From: Eggerthellaceae bacterium
GTDB taxonomy: Bacteria; Actinomycetota; Coriobacteriia; Coriobacteriales; Eggerthellaceae
Length of the DNA: 21,032 nucleotides
NCBI GenBank assembly: GCA_017559045.1
Contig: JAFYTB010000188.1
Coordinates: forward strand, 1 to 21,032
Reading direction: 5' to 3'
In this document: positions 8,021 through 15,247 of the stretch, piece by piece
How the letters are laid out: each line of letters starts with the position of its first letter
How positions within the stretch are numbered: the stretch's first letter is position 1
The notes under the pieces: generated by a model
Seen by the model: only the letters and a program-made list of their open reading frames with translations
Databases searched by the model: none
What the model was told of the DNA's origin: nothing
Made by a program: the position numbers and the translations under genes

Positions 8021-9076
8021 ATGAACCAGGATAAGCTGCAAATGCTCAAGGTCACCACCGACCAGATTGAGAGCAAATTTGGCAAGGGTGCCATCATGAA
8101 GCTCGGCGAAGGTGGAGCCGACTTGAACATCGGGGTAATTCCTACGGGTGCTTTGCCTCTCGATGCTGCACTGGGAATCGGCGGCGTACCTCGCGGTCGA
8201 ATCATCGAGATCTATGGCCCTGAATCCAGTGGTAAAACCACCCTTTCTCTTCAGATTCTCGCCGAAGCTCAGGCTATGGGCGGTATTGTTGCGTTCATCG
8301 ACGCAGAGCATGCCCTTGATCCGGTTTACGCTGCTCGTATCGGCGTCGATATCGACGAGGTACTCATTTCCCAGCCCGATACCGGTGAACAAGCACTCGA
8401 AATCTGCGATATGCTCGTACGATCTGGAGCTATTGACTGCGTTGTCGTCGACTCCGTTGCTGCACTTGTTCCTCGCGCCGAAATCGAGGGCGAAATGGGC
8501 GATACCACGGTTGGCCTCCAGGCTCGTCTTATGTCTCAGGCCCTTAGAAAGCTGGCTGGCTCACTCTCTAAGTCAAACACCACCTGCATCTTCATCAATC
8601 AGCTTCGCGAGAAGATTGGTGTTATGTTCGGTAACCCCGAAACTACGACGGGCGGCCGCGCTCTCAAATTCTTCTCCAGCGTACGTATCGATATCCGCAA
8701 AGTTGACTCCATTAAGCTCAGCGGAGAAGTGGTCGGCAATAGAGTTCGTGCAAAGGTCGTTAAAAACAAAGTTGCCCCGCCCTTTAGGCAGGCCGAGTTC
8801 GATCTCATGTATGGCGAAGGCATCTCCCGTGAAGGCTGCATCATCGATATGGCAGTTGAATGCGGAATCGCAAAGAAGAGCGGTGCTTGGTACACCTACG
8901 GTGAAGAACGCCTTGGACAGGGCAGGGAAGCCGCAAAGAACACCCTCCGTGAGAACCCCACGCTTCGCACCGAAATCGAGCGTAGAGTTCGCGAAGAGTA
9001 CGACATCCCGGTACTTGAAACCTCCCTCGAAGAAGAAGGCTGCACCCCGGCTCCTAAGACTGCAAAGAAAAAGTAA
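8021..9076 (+). CDS. recA: Recombinase RecA
   Basis: RecA polymerises on single-stranded DNA, drives homologous pairing and strand exchange, and as coprotease triggers LexA self-cleavage. The 351-residue protein is full length. It has Walker A GPESSGKT at 66-73, followed by TLSLQILAEAQ, AFIDAEHALDP, the Walker B region CVVVDSVAAL, and loop 2 with GVMFGNPETTTGG. A charged C-terminal tail rich in Glu and then Lys is typical. AGGAAG at 8011-8016 supports the ATG. It is preceded by its own SOS-type promoter and followed after 2 bases by recX. Confidence 0.98.
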   Translation: MNQDKLQMLKVTTDQIESKFGKGAIMKLGEGGADLNIGVIPTGALPLDAALGIGGVPRGRIIEIYGPESSGKTTLSLQILAEAQAMGGIVAFIDAEHALDPVYAARIGVDIDEVLISQPDTGEQALEICDMLVRSGAIDCVVVDSVAALVPRAEIEGEMGDTTVGLQARLMSQALRKLAGSLSKSNTTCIFINQLREKIGVMFGNPETTTGGRALKFFSSVRIDIRKVDSIKLSGEVVGNRVRAKVVKNKVAPPFRQAEFDLMYGEGISREGCIIDMAVECGIAKKSGAWYTYGEERLGQGREAAKNTLRENPTLRTEIERRVREEYDIPVLETSLEEEGCTPAPKTAKKK

Positions 9077-9078
9077 CA

Positions 9079-9579
9079 ATGCTCTATTCATCATCGAATA
9101 GCTTTTTGGCCCTCGCTTCTGACGAGGGCCAAAAAGTATGGGCCAAAATTCTGCGCACGGCATCCGCTCGCGAGTACTCTACTAAGCAAGTTCGCGTTAA
9201 ATTACGCAATGCCGGATACTCCGAAAACGTCATAGAGGAGGCAATTGAGCGCGCCCAGGAATTAAAAATTCTCGACGACGAGAGATACGCCGACTCTCTT
9301 ATTAGAACTCGCATCTCCTCTGGCAAGGGACTACAACCCACTCTTAAAGAAATCGAAGAACTAGGAATCAATCCTGAGACTCTACCTTCGTTCGAAGAGC
9401 TTGCTGGAATCGACGCTAAGGAATCCGAACTCGAACGCGCCCTCGTTCTTCTTGACAGAAAGCCGCCACGAAGCAAGAACCTCAGAGATGGCGCATTCAG
9501 AAAGCTCGTTCAGGCCGGATACTCAGTAGAAGTTGCAGGTCGTGCTGCACGCCTTTGGATGGAAAATGGCGTCGAGTAA
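9079..9579 (+). CDS. recX: Regulatory protein RecX
   Basis: RecX binds RecA filaments and limits their growth, damping recombination and the SOS signal. The 166-residue protein is of usual size and shows the three-helix RecX repeats: REYSTKQVRVKLRNAGYSENVIEEAIE, LDDERYADSLIRTRISSGKG, and a C-terminal RDGAFRKLVQAGYSVEVAGRAARLWME. The ATG at 9079 lies 2 bases after the recA stop and has no clear Shine-Dalgarno sequence, so translation probably depends on coupling to recA. The first 20 codons contain a strong hairpin at 9102-9136, which could reduce RecX output relative to RecA. The extreme N-terminus is poorly conserved in the family, so the true start could be slightly different. No in-frame ATG is seen just downstream. 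Confidence 0.9.
   Translation: MLYSSSNSFLALASDEGQKVWAKILRTASAREYSTKQVRVKLRNAGYSENVIEEAIERAQELKILDDERYADSLIRTRISSGKGLQPTLKEIEELGINPETLPSFEELAGIDAKESELERALVLLDRKPPRSKNLRDGAFRKLVQAGYSVEVAGRAARLWMENGVE
9102..9136 (+). other. 14-bp perfect hairpin at the recA-recX junction
   Basis: CTTTTTGGCCCTCG at 9102-9115 and CGAGGGCCAAAAAG at 9123-9136 are exact reverse complements with the 7-base loop CTTCTGA. The hairpin begins 26 bases after the recA stop and lies inside the first codons of recX. The A and T runs are arranged T-stem-A, the opposite of an intrinsic terminator, so a role in translation, RNA stability or Rho-independent pausing fits better than classic termination. Confidence 0.8.
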
Positions 9580-9635
9580 TCGTGGAAATGAACAAATCGA
9601 CCGATTAAACGGCGTAATCGTTATCTTCATTGCTA

Positions 9636-9641
9636 TATAAT
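9636..9641 (+). promoter_or_regulatory. -10 element upstream of rny leader
   Basis: A perfect TATAAT lies 164 bp upstream of the rny start. No good -35 is seen at normal spacing, so promoter strength is uncertain. A transcript would start near 9648 and carry a leader of about 155 bases. Confidence 0.4.
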
Positions 9642-9652
9642 GGTATCTACCA

Positions 9653-9715
9653 ATGAGCAATTTCGCCCTTATGGGTTTTTATATATACAATTCCATATGC
9701 AAACCAATTCAATAA
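9653..9715 (+). CDS. Possible 20-codon leader peptide upstream of rny
   Basis: An open frame ATG at 9653 to TAA at 9713-9715 encodes MSNFALMGFYIYNSICKPIQ. It starts only a few bases after the predicted transcription start and has no Shine-Dalgarno site, so it would have to be read as a nearly leaderless message. Its stop is 18 bases before the hairpin-plus-T-run at 9733, the geometry expected of an attenuator. Its first eight bases also form one arm of an inverted repeat. It may be chance; coding has not been shown. Confidence 0.2.
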   Translation: MSNFALMGFYIYNSICKPIQ

Positions 9716-9731
9716 AGGCTTATTTGCTCAT
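9653..9731 (+). repeat. 8-bp inverted repeat closing the rny leader region
   Basis: ATGAGCAA at 9653-9660 and TTGCTCAT at 9724-9731 are exact reverse complements enclosing 63 bases. The right arm ends one base before the terminator-like stem that begins at 9733, so the two helices could stack in an RNA. A short CCC-TTAT-GGG hairpin followed by five Ts (9666-9680) lies inside. Confidence 0.5.
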
Positions 9732-9732
9732 G

Positions 9733-9757
9733 GCCGGATATGTTCCGGCATTTTTAT
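9733..9757 (+). terminator. Intrinsic terminator between recX and rny
   Basis: GCCGGA at 9733-9738 pairs with TCCGGC at 9744-9749 around a 5-base loop, and ATTTTTATT follows directly. This is a short but proper GC stem with T-run on the plus strand. It ends the recA-recX transcript, or acts as an attenuator in the rny leader if the -10 at 9636 is used. Confidence 0.65.
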
Positions 9758-9804
9758 TGATCCCGAACGGCTTAAAAGCCACCGCATAAAGAAAGGGGGA
9801 GCAA

Positions 9805-11337
9805 ATGCCTGCACCGATTTGGCTTTGCATTGGCGTAGTTGTCGGCATCGCTCTCGGCTTTCTCGTCACGCGTTATTTAGTCAATGCTTCCACGAAAAGG
9901 GCTGCCGAAGATGCAGCTGCCTTGATCGATGATGCAAAGAAGCAAGCTGAAACTCTGCGTCGAGAGGCCATTATTGAGGGCAAAGACCAGGCAATGAAGT
10001 TTAAGCAGCAGGTTGAGGAAGAGAACAAGGAGCGCATGAAAGAAGTGCGTGCCGCCGAAAACCGTGTTGCACAGCGCGAGGAGTCCCTTGACCGTCGCGG
10101 CGAGTCCCTTGATGCTCGCGAGCATCAGATCTCTTCTCTCCAGGGTCAGCTCGAGCGTCGCGAGCGCGACCTCGACGAAGCTGAATATGAGATCGACCGC
10201 CGTCTTGAACGAGTTGCCGGCATGACGCCTCAGGAGGCAAAAGAGGAAATGCTCGATGCTCTCCGTGATGAGGTCGTCCACGAGTCTGCCGCCATCATCC
10301 GCGAATCTGAAACCAGGACTAAGGCTGAAGCTGACAAGAAGGCTCGTATGATTCTGAGCCTCGCTATCCAGCGTGTTGCGGCAGACCATTCTGCAGAGAA
10401 CACTGTATCGACTATTCATATTCCCTCTGACGATCTCAAGGGTCGCATCATTGGTCGTGAAGGTCGTAACATTCGTTCTTTCGAGCAGCTCACCGGCACC
10501 AACCTCATCATTGACGACACCCCCGAGTGCGTCACCATCTCCTGCTTCGATCCTGTTCGCAGGGAGATCGGCCGCGTCACTATGGAGAACCTCATTTCTG
10601 ACGGCCGTATTCATCCGGCACGCATCGAGGAGATGTTCGACAAGGCTACGGCTTTTGTTAATCAGCGCGTACAGGAGGCAGGCGAGCAGGCTGCTTTCGA
10701 TACGGGCATCCACGATCTCCATCCCGAGCTCGTTCGTACTCTGGGCCGCCTCCGTTATCGCACCTCCTATGGCCAGAATGTTCTGAACCACTCTCTCGAG
10801 GTTGCATACCTGAGCGGCGTCATGGCTGCAGAGCTCGGCCTTGACCCCATCCCCGCAAAGCGCGCTGGTCTGCTCCACGACCTCGGCAAGGCTGTCGATC
10901 ACGAAATCGAGGGCAGCCATGCTGTTATCGGTGCCGACCTGGCACGCCGCTTCGGCGAGAAGCCCGAGATCGTTCACGCTATCGAAGCTCATCATGCTGA
11001 TGTTGAGCCCAACACTGTCATCGACGTTCTCGTTCAGGCTGCAGACGCTATTTCCGCTGCACGTCCGGGCGCTCGTAAGGAAACCCTCGACGCCTACATC
11101 AAGCGCCTTGAGAAGCTCGAGGAAATCGCAAACTCCCACAAGGGCGTTGAGCGCACCTACGCCATCCAGGCAGGTCGCGAGGTTCGCGTCATGGTTGAGC
11201 CCGAAATTGTCGATGAGGCTAATGCCATCGTGCTTGCACACGACATTGCCCGTCAGATCGAAAGCGAGATGCAGTACCCCGGCCAGGTAAAGGTCGTGGT
11301 CATCCGCGAGAGCCGTGCCGTTGACTACGCCAAGTAG
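9805..11337 (+). CDS. rny: Ribonuclease Y
   Basis: RNase Y is a membrane-anchored endoribonuclease that starts decay of many mRNAs in Gram-positives. The 510-residue protein has the full layout. One N-terminal transmembrane helix (about 4-24) is followed by a long charged coiled coil (about 30-190). A KH domain contains GRIIGREGRNIRSFEQLTG starting at residue 213. The HD domain carries the metal pair H358-D359 in RAGLLHDLGKAVDHE. The start is well supported by AAAGGGGGAG upstream of the ATG at 9805. With RNase J at the left edge, the locus supplies two principal nucleases of the Gram-positive type degradation machinery. Its 3' end overlaps the next gene by 23 bp. Confidence 0.97.
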   Translation: MPAPIWLCIGVVVGIALGFLVTRYLVNASTKRAAEDAAALIDDAKKQAETLRREAIIEGKDQAMKFKQQVEEENKERMKEVRAAENRVAQREESLDRRGESLDAREHQISSLQGQLERRERDLDEAEYEIDRRLERVAGMTPQEAKEEMLDALRDEVVHESAAIIRESETRTKAEADKKARMILSLAIQRVAADHSAENTVSTIHIPSDDLKGRIIGREGRNIRSFEQLTGTNLIIDDTPECVTISCFDPVRREIGRVTMENLISDGRIHPARIEEMFDKATAFVNQRVQEAGEQAAFDTGIHDLHPELVRTLGRLRYRTSYGQNVLNHSLEVAYLSGVMAAELGLDPIPAKRAGLLHDLGKAVDHEIEGSHAVIGADLARRFGEKPEIVHAIEAHHADVEPNTVIDVLVQAADAISAARPGARKETLDAYIKRLEKLEEIANSHKGVERTYAIQAGREVRVMVEPEIVDEANAIVLAHDIARQIESEMQYPGQVKVVVIRESRAVDYAK

Positions 11338-12415
11338 CAAACAGCTCGCCTCATTCATAACTGAAACGTACGGCGATAGCCATCTTCGAGTCGAAACCGA
11401 CCTCGGAGATGGCTTCGTGCGTCTTAAGATCTCTGAAGCGGAGAGACGTCAGGCTGAACAAGACATTCGCTCAAGCGAAGACATCATCATTGAGCTTCTG
11501 AGAAACTCTCGAGACGCTGGGGCGCAAAACATTTACATCGCTCTCTCTAAAACCGATGATCTACGCTCTATCCTGATCCTTGATGATGGAGCCGGAATCC
11601 CTTCGAGTCACTTTGAGGAGATCTTCGAGCCTCGCGTTACCTCGAAGCTCGACACCTCGCATATGGATAAGTGGGGCATCCATGGCCGAGGCATGGCTTT
11701 ATATTCCATCTCCACACACGCCATCTCCGCCAAGGTTGCTTGCTCAACGCCGGAAAAGGGAACGTCCATCTCTATCGAAACCTCCCTGAAAACCCTTCCG
11801 GAAAAGACCGATCAGTCAACCTTCCCTCATTTCGAAGTAACCCATGATGGTGCCTACTCAATGAGAGGACCGAAGAACATACTTCGCGTAGCAGCTGAAT
11901 TCGCTCTCGAACACCGCAAAGATTGCAATGTCTACTGCGGCTCGCATGCCGAAATTCTAGCCACCCTGTACAAGCACTCCATGCGAGTAACCACACCCGC
12001 TCAGCGTGCCTTCGGTACAGAAAATGATGCGCCTAGCATTATCTATAAGGCAGCCTTCGCAGCTGACGCAAATCAACTTGCGTCCTTCGCTAGCGAACTT
12101 GGTATCAACCTCTCCGCAAGAACTTGCAGAAGAATTCTCGATAACGAAATCGATTCGCTTCCTTCTTTACTTGAGCGAATTCACGATGAATCAATGCCTC
12201 GTCAAAAGAAATCCGAAAGGCGAATGGACGCTCTTCTTCGAGACCACAGAAGCATTCAGCTAGACAACGAGGATATCGAGCTCCTTAGCAATGCCATTAC
12301 AGACGCCTTATCAACTATTGCCGAAAAGCATTACATGGAACCCCAGATCAAACCAGAGATTAAGGTTGGCTCAGGCAAGATCAGCATCACTATTCCAGTG
12401 CAATTGCAGCACTAG
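11315..12415 (+). CDS. Uncharacterised GHKL (Bergerat-fold) ATPase
   Basis: The 366-residue soluble protein has an N-terminal GHKL ATPase fold: N-box E60-LLRNSRDA with N64, G1 box D90-DGAGI, and G2 box G121-IHGRGMALYS. These are the ATP-binding residues of the gyrase/Hsp90/histidine kinase/MutL superfamily. No histidine-kinase phospho-acceptor (H-box), Toprim or response-regulator part is seen, and the G2 glycines and arginine are closer to MutL/MORC-like or anti-sigma types than to kinases. The C-terminal 200 residues are not recognised. The likely start is a GTG at 11315, inside the last codons of rny (23-bp overlap), which implies translational coupling. Bacillus has ymdB between rny and spoVS; this gene occupies that place here. 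Its function is unknown; a link to RNA turnover or to SpoVS is inferred only from position. Confidence 0.85.
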   Translation: MPLTTPSSKQLASFITETYGDSHLRVETDLGDGFVRLKISEAERRQAEQDIRSSEDIIIELLRNSRDAGAQNIYIALSKTDDLRSILILDDGAGIPSSHFEEIFEPRVTSKLDTSHMDKWGIHGRGMALYSISTHAISAKVACSTPEKGTSISIETSLKTLPEKTDQSTFPHFEVTHDGAYSMRGPKNILRVAAEFALEHRKDCNVYCGSHAEILATLYKHSMRVTTPAQRAFGTENDAPSIIYKAAFAADANQLASFASELGINLSARTCRRILDNEIDSLPSLLERIHDESMPRQKKSERRMDALLRDHRSIQLDNEDIELLSNAITDALSTIAEKHYMEPQIKPEIKVGSGKISITIPVQLQH

Positions 12416-12474
12416 ATTCAAGGCAACATCCTTGCACCCGATTATCCTCTTAAGTAAAATGATGAGGTTGTGTG

Positions 12475-12488
12475 CGAACATTCGTTTA
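12475..12488. promoter_or_regulatory. LexA-box-like site upstream of spoVS-miaB
   Basis: CGAACATTCGTTTA matches 12 of 14 positions of CGAACRNRYGTTYG, including a perfect CGAAC half-site. It lies 71 bp before the spoVS start in a 143-bp gap between operons, where a promoter is expected. A possible -10 (TAAACT, 12504-12509) lies 15 bp downstream, but no good -35 is seen. It is weaker than the lexA boxes and could be chance. Confidence 0.3.
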
Positions 12489-12558
12489 TGCTCGCCACAC
12501 GGGTAAACTGCACTATTGAACGTAACTTACACACACTACTACGACAAGGAATACGCTC

Positions 12559-12894
12559 GTGTCGCAAGATTTCACGCCAGAAATTGGCTGTCTCAAGGTA
12601 TCTTCTAAGTCATCTCCCGCCTCTGTCGCCGGTGCAATCGCAGGCATGATTAAAGATGGCGTTTTGGTTGACATCCAGGCTGTTGGCGCTGGTGCTGTAA
12701 ATCAGGCAGTCAAGGCCATCGCTATTTCCCGCGGATTCCTGTCGCCCATTGGCATTGAAGTGGTATGCGTTCCTTCTTTTGCCGACATCATGATTGACGG
12801 CGAATATCGCACCGCCATTCGCTTCTCCGTCGAACCTCGTTACCTTAGAGGTGTGGTTAGGACGGAGTCCAGCTACGACTCCATTAGCATTTAA
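12559..12894 (+). CDS. spoVS: SpoVS family (Alba-like) protein
   Basis: The core, from about residue 12 to 95, is the highly conserved SpoVS domain: LKVSSKSSPASVAGAIAGMI, DIQAVGAGAVNQAVKAIAISRGF and a closing AIRFSVEPR. The family has an Alba-like fold suggesting nucleic acid binding, and in Bacillus it affects sporulation stage V and septation. At 111 residues it is longer than the usual 86, with about 10 extra residues at the N-terminus (MSQDFTPEIG) and about 16 at the C-terminus. The GTG start at 12559 has AAGGAA about 8 bases upstream; the native core would otherwise begin at a Cys codon, so the extension looks real. No spore genes are present in the window. miaB follows after 19 bp. Confidence 0.93.
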   Translation: MSQDFTPEIGCLKVSSKSSPASVAGAIAGMIKDGVLVDIQAVGAGAVNQAVKAIAISRGFLSPIGIEVVCVPSFADIMIDGEYRTAIRFSVEPRYLRGVVRTESSYDSISI

Positions 12895-12913
12895 CTAAAT
12901 AGATAGGCATAGT

Positions 12914-14275
12914 ATGACTCGTTCTTTTGACGGCCTTACGTATTGTGTCCACACCTTCGGCTGCCAGATGAATAAGCATGATTCCGAGCGCATTGCTGGC
13001 ATGCTTGATGGCCTTGGTGGCTCCATGGTTGAAACCATTGAAGAAGCTGACATTGTCATCTTCGTTACGTGCTGCGTAAGAGAAGCGGCAGACGTAAGGC
13101 TCTATGGCCAGGTTTCGTCAATTAAGAACACTCCGCTGCGTGAGGGATCACCTCTCAAAAAGCGTATCCTCGCTGTTGGCGGCTGCATTGGCCAGCGTGA
13201 CGGTGAAAAGCTCACTGAGCAGATGAAGCATCTTGATGTTGTATTCGGCACCCACAATATCGGCGCCCTGCCCGCACTTCTTGCTGCAACCATCGAAGAT
13301 GGCAACCATCATATCGAGGTTCTCGATTCCGCAACGGACTTCCCGACGAACCTGCCTATCACCCGAGAGCACTCCTGGGCTGCCTGGGTTCCCATCACCA
13401 TTGGTTGCAATAACTTCTGCTCTTACTGCATCGTTCCCTATGTTCGCGGACGTGAGAAGTCTCGTCCTATCGAGGATATCGTTGCAGAAGTTCAGGCATA
13501 CGTTAATGCTGGCGTTAAAGAGGTAACCCTTCTCGGCCAGAACGTAAACTCCTACGGCAGAGACCTGTACGGTGAACCGCGATTCGCCCAGGTTCTTGAC
13601 GCCATCGACGCAACCGGCGTCGAAAGAATTCGATTCGCAACGAGTCACCCCAAGGATCTCACTGATGAGGTAATCGAGAAATTCGGTACGCTTAAGTCGC
13701 TTATGCCGTATCTCCATCTGCCTGTTCAGTCTGGCTCCAATCGCATCCTTGACGCCATGAACCGCAGATATACAAGAGAGCACTACCTCGAGCTTATCGA
13801 AAAGGTCAGGAAGGTATGCCCCGACATTGCTCTTTCGACAGACGTAATTGTCGGCTTCCCCGGTGAAACTGAGGAAGACTTCCAGGATACGAAGTCGCTT
13901 ATCGAGCAGGTTGGCTATAACCAGGTGTTCACCTTCATCTACTCAAAGCGTGAGGGCACTCCCGCAGCGAAGATCGATGACCCTACTCCGCGAGAGGTAA
14001 TCCAGCGTCGCTTCGACAGCCTCGTTGATGTCGTGCAAAACAATGCCTACACGCTTAACCAGCCCGAGGTCGGAAAGACCCTTCCTGTGCTGGTTGAAGG
14101 CGTCTCCAAGCGCGATGGCTTCATTCTTGCCGGAAAGAGCCCCAAAAACCAGACAGTTCATGCGCCTATTCCCGAGGGAATTTCACCTGAGAGCCTCGAG
14201 GGCACTATGGTCAACGTACATATTACGGGTGCCAAAACATGGTACCTGTCCGGCGAGATCGTAAGCGAGCTTTAG
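12914..14275 (+). CDS. miaB: tRNA-2-methylthio-N6-dimethylallyladenosine synthase MiaB
   Basis: This radical SAM methylthiotransferase converts i6A37 to ms2i6A37 in tRNAs that read UNN codons. The 453-residue protein has the UPF0004 cluster cysteines C17 (HTFGCQMNKHDSERI), C53 (VTCCVREAAD) and C91 (GGCIGQRDG). The radical SAM motif is C165-x3-C169-x2-C172 (GCNNFCSYCIVPYVRGREKSR), and a TRAM domain ends the protein. TFGCQMN and YCIVPYVRGREKSR are MiaB hallmarks. The usual NTC-x-RE motif here reads VTCCVRE, with Asn replaced by Val and an extra Cys at 54. It is followed after 1 base by miaA, which makes its substrate. Confidence 0.95.
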   Translation: MTRSFDGLTYCVHTFGCQMNKHDSERIAGMLDGLGGSMVETIEEADIVIFVTCCVREAADVRLYGQVSSIKNTPLREGSPLKKRILAVGGCIGQRDGEKLTEQMKHLDVVFGTHNIGALPALLAATIEDGNHHIEVLDSATDFPTNLPITREHSWAAWVPITIGCNNFCSYCIVPYVRGREKSRPIEDIVAEVQAYVNAGVKEVTLLGQNVNSYGRDLYGEPRFAQVLDAIDATGVERIRFATSHPKDLTDEVIEKFGTLKSLMPYLHLPVQSGSNRILDAMNRRYTREHYLELIEKVRKVCPDIALSTDVIVGFPGETEEDFQDTKSLIEQVGYNQVFTFIYSKREGTPAAKIDDPTPREVIQRRFDSLVDVVQNNAYTLNQPEVGKTLPVLVEGVSKRDGFILAGKSPKNQTVHAPIPEGISPESLEGTMVNVHITGAKTWYLSGEIVSEL

Positions 14276-14276
14276 C

Positions 14277-15239
14277 ATGCTTACCCTCAATGCTCTTGGC
14301 GAGAGCCAGATAGAGCAAACCCCGGTCATTTGCGTTGTTGGTCCTACCGCATCGGGTAAATCTGATTTAGCGCAGAATATTGCTCAGGCAATTGATGGGG
14401 AAGTGGTCAGCGCTGATTCCATGCAGATCTACAAAGGCATGGATATCGGTACAGGCAAGCTACTTCCCTCGGAACGTCTCGTTCCCCACTTCGGTCTCGA
14501 CCTCATCAATCCTGGTGAGCCATATTCGGCTGCTCTGTTTCAGGATTATGCGAGAAGCTGCTTTGAGGATATCTGGAGTCGCGGCAAAAGAGTTGTTCTT
14601 TGCGGCGGTACCGGACTGTATGTTCGTGCTGCGATTGACGCATACGACTTTCCCAAGGGAGAACAAGTAAACAATCCCACCAGAGACAAGTACACGCGCT
14701 ATGCCGAACAGCATGGCGCAGATGCTCTTTGGGAGCTTTTGCGCGAGCGCGATCCCGAAAGCGCGCTTGTTCTTCATCCCAACAACGTTCGCAGGGTTGT
14801 AAGGGCCTTCGAAATGCTTGAGGATGAAGGAACAAATTACGCAACCCAGCTTAAGAACCTTGCGCAACTCGAGCAAGAGATTCCCGCGATCTTCCTTGGT
14901 TTGCAGGTAGAGCCCGATTCCCTGAGAGAGCGCATCAACAGGCGTGTTGATGAAATGGTTGCTCAGGGGCTAGTCAAGGAAGTAAAAGACCTGCTCAATA
15001 GCGGTTTTCGAGAGGGTGTAACCGCTCCTCAAGCTATCGGATACAAAGAAATCGTAGCTGCGCTGGATGAAAACTGCTCCATGGCAGAAGCAATCGAGGA
15101 GATCAAAACCTCTACGAGGCGCTATGCAAAGAGGCAGCGTACATGGTTCCGCAAAGACACCAGAATTCATTGGCTTGATGCAAATGACGACATGCGTCAT
15201 CGTCTCCTGGATTCTGCTCTGAACTACATCAAGGATTAG
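14277..15239 (+). CDS. miaA: tRNA dimethylallyltransferase MiaA
   Basis: MiaA transfers a dimethylallyl group from DMAPP to N6 of A37 in tRNA, giving the substrate of MiaB. The 320-residue protein shows the P-loop GPTASGKS at 22-29, the catalytic region VSADSMQIYKGMDIGTGK, GGTGLYVRAAIDAYDFP, and the late APQAIGYKEIVAAL motif. The ATG at 14277 lies one base after the miaB stop and has only a weak ribosome-binding site (GCGAG), so it is probably coupled. The first 15 or so residues precede the conserved beta strand VICVVGPT and are slightly longer than in many MiaA proteins. hflX follows after 8 bp, recalling the miaA-hfq-hflX association in enterobacteria, though no hfq is present. Confidence 0.95.
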   Translation: MLTLNALGESQIEQTPVICVVGPTASGKSDLAQNIAQAIDGEVVSADSMQIYKGMDIGTGKLLPSERLVPHFGLDLINPGEPYSAALFQDYARSCFEDIWSRGKRVVLCGGTGLYVRAAIDAYDFPKGEQVNNPTRDKYTRYAEQHGADALWELLRERDPESALVLHPNNVRRVVRAFEMLEDEGTNYATQLKNLAQLEQEIPAIFLGLQVEPDSLRERINRRVDEMVAQGLVKEVKDLLNSGFREGVTAPQAIGYKEIVAALDENCSMAEAIEEIKTSTRRYAKRQRTWFRKDTRIHWLDANDDMRHRLLDSALNYIKD

Positions 15240-15247
15240 CACTACTT

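Noticed and set aside
8148..9101. 317-residue plus-strand frame within recA
   Set aside because: It is a shifted frame of recA with Ser/Leu/Arg-rich shadow composition and no ribosome-binding site.
9102..9136. Reading the recX hairpin as a normal intrinsic terminator
   Set aside because: The A-run follows the stem and the T-run precedes it on the plus strand, so the needed T-tract is missing on both strands.
9877..11358. 493-residue open frame on the minus strand opposite rny
   Set aside because: It is antisense to an unmistakable RNase Y gene, has no recognisable domain, and long antisense frames are expected with this codon usage.
12559..12894. SpoVS as evidence of sporulation
   Set aside because: The family is present in many bacteria that do not sporulate, and no spore-specific gene is in the window.
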